DNA of 64,000 nucleotides from Neotamlana nanhaiensis (GTDB lineage Bacteria > Bacteroidota > Bacteroidia > Flavobacteriales > Flavobacteriaceae): contig NZ_JTDV01000002.1 in the NCBI RefSeq assembly GCF_000943555.1, positions 441,401 through 505,400 on the forward strand, written 5' to 3'. The notes under the pieces were generated by a model. It was not told the DNA's origin. It was given only the letters and a program-made list of their open reading frames with translations, and ran no database searches. This document shows, piece after piece, positions 52,853 through 59,588 of this stretch. Made by a program: the position numbers and the translations under genes. Position 1 is the first letter of the stretch, and every line of letters begins with the position of its first letter.

Positions 52853-52874
52853 TTCCTGCGAAAGCAGAAATCTT
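52853..52874 (-). repeat. solo palindrome of the GCGAAAGC family in the trpS leader
   Basis: TTCCTGCGAAAGCAGAAATC (52853-52872) is the same palindrome type as the one left of the GIY-YIG gene (43467-43489) with one stem mismatch. It would lie in the 5' leader of the trpS mRNA, ending 5 bases before the ATG, where a hairpin could influence translation. Confidence 0.6.
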
Positions 52875-52895
52875 TTTAAATTGTTAAACAAAAAG

Positions 52896-52926
52896 CAAAG
52901 GTATATTTTTTAATAGAATTGCTCAA
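52896..52926 (-). promoter_or_regulatory. candidate promoter of trpS
   Basis: On the minus strand TTG (52926-52924), 20 bases, then TACCTTTG (52903-52896) fit the Bacteroidetes TTG / TAnnTTTG pattern. The leader would include the palindrome at 52853-52874. Confidence 0.5.
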
Positions 52927-52950
52927 TACAATTCTGTATTTTTGAAATCC

Positions 52951-53688
52951 ATGAAAGCTTTTAAATATATTTTTTGGACCTTGTACCGTATTTGGTTTTA
53001 CGTGCTTGTAGCGCTGCCTATTTTTATTTTGTTTCCATTTTTACTCGTTTCAATTTCAAAGGAATCTTGGTATCCATATTTTTTTAAACTTGCCCGATTT
53101 TGGGCAAAATTCATTTTAATAGGTATGGGTTTCACTTATAGTATCAAGCGCGAACAAACACCCGACAAAAACAAAAGTTACATGTTTATTGCTAACCATA
53201 CGTCTATGACCGATATTATGCTTATGCTTGCGACTGTAAAAAATCCGTTTGTGTTTGTTGGTAAAGCAGAATTAGCAAAAATACCTCTGTTCGGTTTTTT
53301 TTATAAGCGCACTTGCATTTTGGTTGATAGAAGCTCGGAAAAAAGTCGAAAAGCGGTGTTTTTAAGAGCCCAACGTCGTTTAAAATCGGGTTTAAGTATT
53401 TGTATTTTCCCCGAAGGTGGTGTGCCAGAAGAAGATGTGTTTCTAGATAGCTTTAAGGATGGCGCGTTTAGGTTGGCTATAAATCATCAAATTCCAATAG
53501 TGCCTATTACTTTTGCCGATAATAAAAAACGATTTTCATTTACTTTCTTTAGCGGAAGTCCGGGTAAAATGCGAGCTTATATCCATAAATTTATAAAAAC
53601 CGAGGGCTTAACTATACAAGAAACAAAAGTGCTTAACGAACAAGCAAGAATGGTTATTTTAAATAAACTGCAGACTTATAAAAAATAA
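52951..53688 (+). CDS. plsC: 1-acyl-sn-glycerol-3-phosphate acyltransferase
   Basis: A 245-residue PlsC-type acyltransferase. An N-terminal hydrophobic segment (about 7-33) precedes motif I NHTSMTDI near 80 (the H-x4-D catalytic pair), motif III CIFPEGGVPEED near 150 and the P-x-V-P-type ending IPIVPITFAD near 179. It acylates lysophosphatidate to phosphatidate at the inner membrane. A TTG 9 bases upstream would extend it by three residues. A possible -7 element (TATTTTTG at 52937-52944) lies only 6 bases before the ATG. It is divergent from trpS. Confidence 0.92.
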   Translation: MKAFKYIFWTLYRIWFYVLVALPIFILFPFLLVSISKESWYPYFFKLARFWAKFILIGMGFTYSIKREQTPDKNKSYMFIANHTSMTDIMLMLATVKNPFVFVGKAELAKIPLFGFFYKRTCILVDRSSEKSRKAVFLRAQRRLKSGLSICIFPEGGVPEEDVFLDSFKDGAFRLAINHQIPIVPITFADNKKRFSFTFFSGSPGKMRAYIHKFIKTEGLTIQETKVLNEQARMVILNKLQTYKK

Positions 53689-53690
53689 AA

Positions 53691-53719
53691 AACTGCTCGG
53701 GGGAACGAGCAGTTTTTTT
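53691..53719. terminator. bidirectional intrinsic terminator between plsC and the ECF operon
   Basis: AACTGCTCG (53691-53699) and CGAGCAGTT (53706-53714) form a perfect 9-bp stem. A T-run follows on the + strand (53713-53719), and an A-run precedes it, giving a T-run on the minus strand, so it can stop both converging transcripts. Confidence 0.9.
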
Positions 53720-53773
53720 AGACATGCACTTTTTTCAGTTAAAAAAAGCACACATCCAGATCTAACCAAAAAC

Positions 53774-55360
53774 CTAAAATTTAATAGCGAATCCGGTATA
53801 CACGCCAATAAAAAATGGAGTGAAATTACCAGAAGTATTTTTAAACGTATTAATTTGATATTTAAACATAGGTTCTAAATTCAAATCAATTGTGTTTGTC
53901 ATTTTATAATTTAAGCCAAGTCCTAAATTGGCACTGTAACTAAAGTCGTTAATATTGTTGGCTTCTCCTAAAAGGGTGCGGTTACCATTTGAAGCTTCAG
54001 AATAAATTTCGTTATTATTTAAAAACAACGAACTAAATCCGCCAATTACGTTTACGCCAATTTTTTTATCTACTACAGCGTATTGTATTTCTATAGGCAC
54101 TTCAATGTAGCCTAACGATTGGTTTAGCGAGGTGTTAGAGGTTTCAAACGAATTCGGGATAGCCGATGCTGCTTTAGCACTCTCAAAACTAATATTAGTA
54201 TTGCCACTGCTGGCATCGTTTGCAACCAAAGCACTGCTATTACTAATATTATTGTTAATGGTTAAGTTTTGCAAAGCCTCTCTATTACTTACACCAGCCG
54301 ATTGAAACACCAGCACATCGTTGGTGTTATAACCTAAATTAACACGGTTAACACCCGAACGAATGGTAATTTTATTGTTAATAGCATAACTTGCCGAAAT
54401 ACCATAACTCATATTTATGTTCCCAGTTTTGGAGTTGCTATTAAATTGCGGATCGATAGAAGAACCATTACCCATGGTGTTAAAATAAACAGGCGCAGCA
54501 TTTGGGGCAACGCTCCACCTGTTTTTTGGGTTTTCTTTTTCTTCTTCAATGGTTGTTTTATTGTTTTCAAGCGCTTCTTCAATGGTTAAAGTGGCGTTTG
54601 TATTGTCTTCTTCGGTGTTATTGTTTTCGTTGCTTGTTGTGGTTTTTGCAATAGCCGTATTATTGTTATTTGCTTGGGTAATAAGTTCCTTGGCTTGGTT
54701 TTTATCAATTAAAACATTTGAGTTTTCGGTTGCGTTTGGCGTTGTAATCTTAGTTTCGGTGGCGTTGTGCTTGTTTAAAACCGACTTGCTTTCGTTTTTA
54801 GCAATGTTTTGAAGCGTGTTTTTGTTTTGGGTTAAACCCGGATTTTGGGCCAGATGCGAATTGTTTTTAGTTTTATTAGCTGTTTTTGTATTCGTATTAA
54901 ACGGTTTTTTAATTACTGTTTCATCTGAAGCTTTTACAACAGTTGAAGCTGTTTTGGTGTTTGAAGCAGCTTCAGTTAACGTTGTAGCTTCAGTAGTGTT
55001 TTCATCATTATTATTGGCAACGGTATTGCTATTGATACTATTGCTGTTTACATCTTTTTTATCTTCAGTTACATTATTTTTATTAGTGTTTATTGGAGTA
55101 TTTGGTGCGTTTTCAGAATTAACAACTTTAATTGTTTCCTCTGGCGTTTCACCATCAAAATAATTAAAACCAATAGTTAATAATAACAATAAAACAGCAG
55201 CAACACCAGCGTAACGCCACCAAATAGGTATAACACGACGTTTTTTCTTTTTCTGGTTAAGTTCGGCTTCAATACGTTTCCAAACGGCATCACTAGGTGT
55301 AGCTTCAAAATCTTTAAAGCCTTCCTGAAATAATCGATCTATGTGCTTTTTATCACTCAT
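53774..55360 (-). CDS. putative anti-sigma / outer-membrane beta-barrel fusion protein
   Basis: A 528-residue protein in one continuous frame. Residues 1-42 are a charged cytoplasmic segment (MSDKKHIDRLFQEGFKDFEA then TPSDAVWKRIEAEL) of the kind found in short flavobacterial anti-sigma factors. A single membrane helix spans about 46-66. Residues about 75-285 form an Asn/Thr/Lys/Glu low-complexity linker. From about 290 there is a predicted PorT-like beta-barrel (YGISASYAINNKITIRSGVN, SANLGLGLNYKMTNTIDLNL) ending in Phe. The start overlaps the sigma stop by one base. If one chain reaches both membranes it would cross the periplasm; that topology is inference. Confidence 0.7.
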   Translation of the reverse strand: MSDKKHIDRLFQEGFKDFEATPSDAVWKRIEAELNQKKKKRRVIPIWWRYAGVAAVLLLLLTIGFNYFDGETPEETIKVVNSENAPNTPINTNKNNVTEDKKDVNSNSINSNTVANNNDENTTEATTLTEAASNTKTASTVVKASDETVIKKPFNTNTKTANKTKNNSHLAQNPGLTQNKNTLQNIAKNESKSVLNKHNATETKITTPNATENSNVLIDKNQAKELITQANNNNTAIAKTTTSNENNNTEEDNTNATLTIEEALENNKTTIEEEKENPKNRWSVAPNAAPVYFNTMGNGSSIDPQFNSNSKTGNINMSYGISASYAINNKITIRSGVNRVNLGYNTNDVLVFQSAGVSNREALQNLTINNNISNSSALVANDASSGNTNISFESAKAASAIPNSFETSNTSLNQSLGYIEVPIEIQYAVVDKKIGVNVIGGFSSLFLNNNEIYSEASNGNRTLLGEANNINDFSYSANLGLGLNYKMTNTIDLNLEPMFKYQINTFKNTSGNFTPFFIGVYTGFAIKF

Positions 55361-55902
55361 TATAAGGTTTGCGACTGCGGTCGCGCTTTATATGCTTCAA
55401 TGGTTTGAATCAAAATTTGTCTTGCTCTCGCTAAGTTCGATTTTGATGTGCCAACATTAATGTTTAGCAAACCAGCAATTTCTTTATGCGAATACCCGTC
55501 CAGCACGTAAAGGTTAAACACCAAACGGTACCTGTCGGGTAATTCTTGAATTATTTTTAGAAGATAATCAATAGAAACCGCGCTCTCGTCAATCTCTACT
55601 TGTTCGTCTTCAATGTTATTTTCGTTTACAATATCAAAAACCTTTTCGTTTCGGTAACGCTGTAATGCGGTGTTTACGGTAATGCGTTTTAACCAACCCT
55701 CGAAAGAGCCTTTGTGTTTATACTGTTCAATTTTATTGAAAATTGTTAAAAATGCGTCTTGCAAATTATCTTCGGCTTCGGCATAATTACGCGAATACTT
55801 TAAGCAGGTGGCGAATAACTTACCCGAAAAGAGTTTGTATAATTCGCTTTGTGCTTTGGTATCATTAGTTTTACAATTTTCTATGAGTTGTTTTAAACTC
55901 AA
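55360..55902 (-). CDS. ECF-family RNA polymerase sigma factor
   Basis: A 180-residue ECF sigma factor. Region 2 has YAEAEDNLQDAFLTIFNKIE (41-60) and FEGWLKRITVNTALQRYR near 69. Region 4 has LPDRYRLVFNLYVLDGYSHK near 116 and EIAGLLNINVGTSKSNLARA near 136, with the helix-turn-helix. It directs polymerase to a specific promoter set. Its gene lies between a lipoprotein gene (36 bases upstream) and the putative anti-sigma/barrel gene (one-base overlap). A GCAACC-N14-GCATCTA motif ahead of the operon is a candidate for its own promoter. Confidence 0.92.
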   Translation of the reverse strand: MSLKQLIENCKTNDTKAQSELYKLFSGKLFATCLKYSRNYAEAEDNLQDAFLTIFNKIEQYKHKGSFEGWLKRITVNTALQRYRNEKVFDIVNENNIEDEQVEIDESAVSIDYLLKIIQELPDRYRLVFNLYVLDGYSHKEIAGLLNINVGTSKSNLARARQILIQTIEAYKARPQSQTL

Positions 55903-55938
55903 ATTAAAACATGTATTGGTTTATAATTAGTTTTATTC

Positions 55939-56346
55939 TTATTCGGTAACAGGTACTTCAATAGTTAAATAGGTGTCTTCGTCTGCATCATTTTCACCTT
56001 GCCAAAATTTAAATATATACGACCCATTGCTTGTAACATGAAAATTAAAAGTGGCTTCAACCAATTCGTCGGTTAAAGTGTCACAGTCATTATCTTCAAA
56101 AACATAAGTTATTGGTGCCACGGTACGCTCGTTATTATCTTTATTATAATAAAAATCTCTGAAACTGTGGCACGAGGTTGGCCTGTAATAATAAATGGTA
56201 ATTGGGTAGGTTTCTCCCATGGTAAATTCATCAGGGATATCTACGCTTTCCACAGGTAAAACCTCGAAATAATAACTAGGGTCGTCATCAATACTACAAG
56301 ATGCTACGCTAAAAATTAGTAAACATAGTGCAATAAACTTTTTCAT
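55939..56346 (-). CDS. small lipoprotein, first gene of the ECF sigma operon
   Basis: A 135-residue predicted lipoprotein. The signal peptide ends in the lipobox FSVASC (Cys17). The mature part is acidic and looks like a single beta-sandwich (DEFTMGETYPITIYYYRPTS near 39, FNFHVTSNGSYIFKFWQGEN near 99) with three further Cys residues (near 59, 86). No known domain is recognised. It lies 36 bases before the sigma gene on the same strand and is the first gene after the GCAACC-N14-GCATCTA motif, so it probably shares that promoter. It may be a signal input or output of the system. Confidence 0.75.
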   Translation of the reverse strand: MKKFIALCLLIFSVASCSIDDDPSYYFEVLPVESVDIPDEFTMGETYPITIYYYRPTSCHSFRDFYYNKDNNERTVAPITYVFEDNDCDTLTDELVEATFNFHVTSNGSYIFKFWQGENDADEDTYLTIEVPVTE

Positions 56347-56384
56347 TGCTTTAAAATTAGGGATTTAATACATGTTTTGCCCTT

Positions 56385-56411
56385 TAGATGCAATGTTTTG
56401 TAAAAGGTTGC
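56385..56411 (-). promoter_or_regulatory. GCAACC-N14-GCATCTA motif upstream of the ECF operon
   Basis: On the minus strand GCAACC (56411-56406) and GCATCTA (56391-56385) are separated by 14 bases and lie about 39 bases before the lipoprotein ATG. The same layout occurs at 57539, 59534 and 61928 on the + strand. The -35/-10-like spacing suggests an ECF promoter. Confidence 0.55.
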
Positions 56412-56425
56412 GTAGTAAAATAAAA

Positions 56426-56450
56426 AAATCCCGTTTTTTAACGGGATTTT
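56426..56450 (-). terminator. intrinsic terminator of recA
   Basis: On the minus strand AAATCCCGTT and AACGGGATTT form a stem around a short A-rich loop, followed by a run of T; it lies 11 bases after the recA stop. The mirrored A/T flanks could also serve the opposite strand. Confidence 0.85.
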
Positions 56451-56460
56451 AAGATAAGTT

Positions 56461-57468
56461 TTATGCTTTGGCATCGGTAACGGCTTGCCTTACTTTGGCT
56501 TCAAGCTCGTCCATAAGCTCTGGGTTGTCTTTTATTAATGCTTTAACCGAGTCTCTACCTTGGCCAAGTTTTGTATCGTCGTAACTAAACCACGAACCGC
56601 TTTTCTTAACAATTTCGTAGTCTACGGCTAAATCTAAAATTTCGCCTACTTTGCTAACACCTTCGCCATACATAATGTCGAATTCGGCAGTTTTAAATGG
56701 TGGTGCTACTTTATTTTTAACCACTTTTACACGGGTTTTGTTACCCGAAACTTCGCCATTTGTATCTTTTATTTGTGTAGAACGACGAATATCTAACCTA
56801 ACCGACGCGTAAAACTTTAAGGCGTTACCACCGGTTGTGGTTTCAGGGTTACCAAACATAACTCCAATTTTTTCGCGTAATTGGTTAATAAATATTACGG
56901 TACAATTGGTTTTGCTAATTGATGCTGTAAGCTTACGAAGGGCTTGCGACATTAAACGGGCATGTAATCCCATTTTAGAGTCGCCCATTTCGCCTTCAAT
57001 TTCACTTTTTGGTGTTAAAGCAGCAACAGAATCTACTACTACAATATCGATAGCACCAGAACGAATAAGGTTGTCGGCAATTTCTAAGGCTTGCTCACCG
57101 TTATCTGGTTGCGAAATAATTAGGTTGTCTATATCGACGTTTAATTTTTCGGCATAAAATCTATCAAAAGCATGTTCGGCATCAATAAAAGCAGCAATAC
57201 CGCTCGATTTTTGTGCTTCGGCAATAGCGTGCAATGTTAAAGTGGTTTTACCCGACGATTCTGGACCGTAAATTTCTATAACACGTCCGCGCGGGTAACC
57301 GCCAACGCCTAAGGCAATATCTAAACCTAAAGATCCTGACGAAATAGCTTCTACATCAACAATTGCAGAATCGCTCATTTTCATTACGGTACCTTTTCCG
57401 TAGGCTTTGTCTAGTTTATCTAAAGTAAGTTTTAGTGCTTTTAATTTTGCTTCTTTTTCGCTACTCAT
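56461..57468 (-). CDS. recA: recombinase RecA
   Basis: A 335-residue RecA. Walker A is GPESSGKTT near 69-77, [18 protein letters not shown] is near 94, Walker B is [11 protein letters not shown] near 140, and the loop-2/DNA-binding block [20 protein letters not shown] is near 204. It polymerises on single-stranded DNA and drives strand exchange and the SOS response. It is the usual length. It lies upstream on the opposite strand of an accessory region, so 57469-57724 carries its promoter region as well as the repeated motif. Confidence 0.97.
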   Translation of the reverse strand: MSSEKEAKLKALKLTLDKLDKAYGKGTVMKMSDSAIVDVEAISSGSLGLDIALGVGGYPRGRVIEIYGPESSGKTTLTLHAIAEAQKSSGIAAFIDAEHAFDRFYAEKLNVDIDNLIISQPDNGEQALEIADNLIRSGAIDIVVVDSVAALTPKSEIEGEMGDSKMGLHARLMSQALRKLTASISKTNCTVIFINQLREKIGVMFGNPETTTGGNALKFYASVRLDIRRSTQIKDTNGEVSGNKTRVKVVKNKVAPPFKTAEFDIMYGEGVSKVGEILDLAVDYEIVKKSGSWFSYDDTKLGQGRDSVKALIKDNPELMDELEAKVRQAVTDAKA

Positions 57469-57538
57469 CGTTTCGTTTTTTTTCTAAAAAATTGTATGCT
57501 AAAATACTACAACTTTTGGCATCTTACAATTTTAAAAT

Positions 57539-57565
57539 GCAACCTTTGTTAACATTTTGTATCCG
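57539..57565 (+). promoter_or_regulatory. GCAACC-N14-GTATCCG motif upstream of a vanished gene
   Basis: GCAACC (57539-57544), 14 bases, GTATCCG (57559-57565). The following 35 bases to an ATG at 57594 closely match those before the S41 peptidase ATG (59589), but here the ORF stops after three codons (ATG AAA AAC TAA). Bases 57606-57651 show no coding sense. Confidence 0.5.
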
Positions 57566-57593
57566 TGTATTATAGGGCTAAAAATTTTGAATT

Positions 57594-57651
57594 ATGAAAA
57601 ACTAAACTTTTATACTATTTTTAGTGTTAGTTTTTTGATGTGAATCGTAGA
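57594..57651 (+). pseudogene. remnant start of a secreted-protein gene
   Basis: ATGAAAAAC is followed by TAA at 57603-57605. One frame shift later the DNA reads NFYTIFSVSFLM, the look of a broken signal peptide. With its promoter-like motif (57539) copied from the same pattern as the S41 peptidase gene, it is most simply the 5' stub of a gene of that kind whose body is gone. Short and speculative. Confidence 0.35.
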
Positions 57652-57732
57652 ATGAAAGCTTTGATCATATTAAGTTTAATGGTTGGGGTATTGTTAAAAC
57701 TAGTTGGGCATAATTTGAACAAAATTGAGTGA
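57652..57732 (+). CDS. possible 26-residue leader peptide overlapping the DUF5677 start
   Basis: An ORF of 26 codons with a signal-anchor-like sequence (MKALIILSLMVGVLLKLVGH then NLNKIE). Its TGA (57730-57732) lies 3 bases past the TTG start of the next gene (57725), an 8-base overlap that could couple translation. It could equally be part of the decayed gene upstream. No other support. Confidence 0.25.
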   Translation: MKALIILSLMVGVLLKLVGHNLNKIE

Positions 57733-58753
57733 ACCATATTTCATAGAAAAAGGTATTCAAAGGTTAATTTCTGAAAACAGAAAAGTTTTTAAAGGAACTG
57801 AATCTGAATTTGACGAATATATCAATGAAAAACTGCCAAAAATTATAGAAAAACTACTTCAAGGAATTTGGGATGGACTTTACGAATATAGTTTCGATAA
57901 AGAAAATGACTTACGAAAGCATCAGAAGGAAATTAACGAGAAGATAAATAAGAATTATGGAAATGGTATATTGCTGCTTGAGTCATTCATAGAAATGAAC
58001 TGCCAAGTTAGTATCTCAACTTATGACAAATACATAAAGATTTTTGACACTTACGAAGACCAATTAAAACTTGATACTTTGATTTCTCTGCACGTAAGAG
58101 CTTGTCAAATTGCTAACGAAATACGAGTTTTAGTATCTAATGGATACGCAGACGGAGCGATGTCGCGTTGGAGAACACTGCACGAACTTTGCGTAACATT
58201 TTTGTTTTTGTATGATAATGACACAAAAATAACAGAAATGTACCAAGATTATCACGTTATTGAAAGATGGAAGAAAGCGAAAGAATATCAAGAAAACTGT
58301 GAGTTTTTAGATATGGATAAGTTCTCAAAAGAAGAAATGGAATTTATCGAATCAGAGAGAAAAGATGTTTTAGAAGAATACGGTAAAGAGTTTGGACAGA
58401 GTTATGGTTGGACAATGGAAATTTTGCCAAAAGGAAGGAGAAATATACGTGAAATGGAAAAACTTGTAAAACAGGACCATCATCGTGTTGTTTACACTTG
58501 GGCGAGTGAAAATGTTCATTCGGGAGTTTCAGGAATTAATAAAAGATTGGGCTTGAGAGAAGAGCAAGAAAACTTTCTTTTAACTGGAGCAAATGATTAT
58601 GGGTTTTTAGACCCAGTCCAATATATGACGGTTTCACTAACAACTATGAGTGAGACATTTCTGAATATGGAAGATTCATCGATGAGTAGAATTTTTAAAG
58701 AGTTTTTATATGCTCTTCAAAACGAAGTTGTAAATGAATTTGGAGAACAATAA
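57725..58753 (+). CDS. DUF5677-family protein
   Basis: A 342-residue soluble, helical, charged protein. RACQIANEIRVLVSNGYADG near 119-138, SRWRTLHELCVTFLFLYDND near 141 and the late block VVYTWASENVHSGVSGINKR near 252 match the DUF5677 pattern (conserved R-x-x-HE, and a helix with ASxxVHxxS). Function is unknown, though members occur in accessory and defence-rich regions. The only good start is TTG at 57725. It lies between recA (divergent) and a MORN-like gene, in a region with repeats. Confidence 0.72.
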   Translation: MSEPYFIEKGIQRLISENRKVFKGTESEFDEYINEKLPKIIEKLLQGIWDGLYEYSFDKENDLRKHQKEINEKINKNYGNGILLLESFIEMNCQVSISTYDKYIKIFDTYEDQLKLDTLISLHVRACQIANEIRVLVSNGYADGAMSRWRTLHELCVTFLFLYDNDTKITEMYQDYHVIERWKKAKEYQENCEFLDMDKFSKEEMEFIESERKDVLEEYGKEFGQSYGWTMEILPKGRRNIREMEKLVKQDHHRVVYTWASENVHSGVSGINKRLGLREEQENFLLTGANDYGFLDPVQYMTVSLTTMSETFLNMEDSSMSRIFKEFLYALQNEVVNEFGEQ

Positions 58754-58906
58754 AAAACTATGCACAACAATTTATAACCGCAATTACCGAAGATTCGACA
58801 ACCCTTTGATTGTGTTTAATAAAGTCTTAAGCGAATCTCGGAAATACTAATGCTTAATTAAAAATCATTAACTTTATTCCAGTACTTGACCGCTGTATAA
58901 CATTTC

Positions 58907-59452
58907 ATGAAAAGCATTTTAATAGTCATAATATTAGCTTTAATAGGCTACTCTTCTAATGCTCAGCATACAGATAGGTTTGTAAAACTTGTAAAAGATT
59001 TAGAGCAAGTTAGCTGTAAAAAGGATACGATGTTTTACAAAAATGGAACTATAAAGAGGGTTATGTGTTCGACGAATTACAAGTATAATTCCGAAAAATT
59101 TTGGGCCAGAACTGGTAAAATGATAGAGTTTTATAAAAATGGACAAATTGCCCAAGAGTATTTTTTGGATAATTATGGAAATTTGATGAGAATGAAAATC
59201 TTTGACCGAAAAGGAAATAAGCTTGAAGAGTATGTAACTACAGAAATAGACTCAAACGCGAAATCACTAGATGACTTTTTTGAATCTAACGACCATATTG
59301 TTTATAAAACGTTCTGCCAGATTTATAAATATTCAAAAAATAGTGAATCTTATTTTTTATACGAAGAAGGGCTAAGAGCGGATACAAAGAAAATTGGTAA
59401 ATGGATAAAATATTACGATAATGGAAAAGTAAAAAAGGAAAATGAATTTTAA
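58907..59452 (+). CDS. secreted MORN-like (YwqK-type) repeat protein
   Basis: A 181-residue protein with a signal peptide (MKSILIVIILALIGYSSNAQ). The mature part has MORN-variant repeats: FYKNGTIKRV near 44, GKMIEFYKNGQIAQEYFLDN near 69, and GKWIKYYDNGKVKKENEF at the C-terminus. Such [FY]-x-NG-x-x repeats resemble the YwqK antitoxin-module family, but many are simply secreted proteins of unknown role. No toxin gene is adjacent. A 69-bp repeat starts 19 bases after the stop. Confidence 0.75.
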   Translation: MKSILIVIILALIGYSSNAQHTDRFVKLVKDLEQVSCKKDTMFYKNGTIKRVMCSTNYKYNSEKFWARTGKMIEFYKNGQIAQEYFLDNYGNLMRMKIFDRKGNKLEEYVTTEIDSNAKSLDDFFESNDHIVYKTFCQIYKYSKNSESYFLYEEGLRADTKKIGKWIKYYDNGKVKKENEF

Positions 59453-59470
59453 AAATGTTGCAAACCAAAC

Positions 59471-59539
59471 AAAATTTATCCTGAATATTTCAATGTTTTT
59501 AACCTGTCTTTAGCTTCAAAATAATTTTATCACGCAACC
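59471..59539 (+). repeat. 69-bp direct repeat, first copy
   Basis: About 90% identical to 61865-61933 in the same orientation; the copies end in the GCAACC box of the promoter-like motif. The S41 peptidase gene lies between the two copies. Confidence 0.85.
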
Positions 59540-59560
59540 ATTGTTAATGTTTTGTATATG
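59534..59560 (+). promoter_or_regulatory. GCAACC-N14-GTATATG motif upstream of the S41 peptidase
   Basis: GCAACC (59534-59539), 14 bases, GTATATG (59554-59560), then 28 bases to the ATG at 59589. Same spacing as at 56411 (minus strand), 57539 and 61928. Confidence 0.55.
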
Positions 59561-59588
59561 TGTATTATAGGACTTAAAATTCTGAATT

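Noticed and set aside
54549..55163. Hydrophobic + strand ORFs opposite the anti-sigma/barrel gene
   Set aside because: They arise from the complement of the Asn/Thr-rich linker; the sigma operon explains the region.
58907..59452. Toxin-antitoxin module based on YwqK-like repeats
   Set aside because: The product has a signal peptide and there is no adjacent toxin gene.
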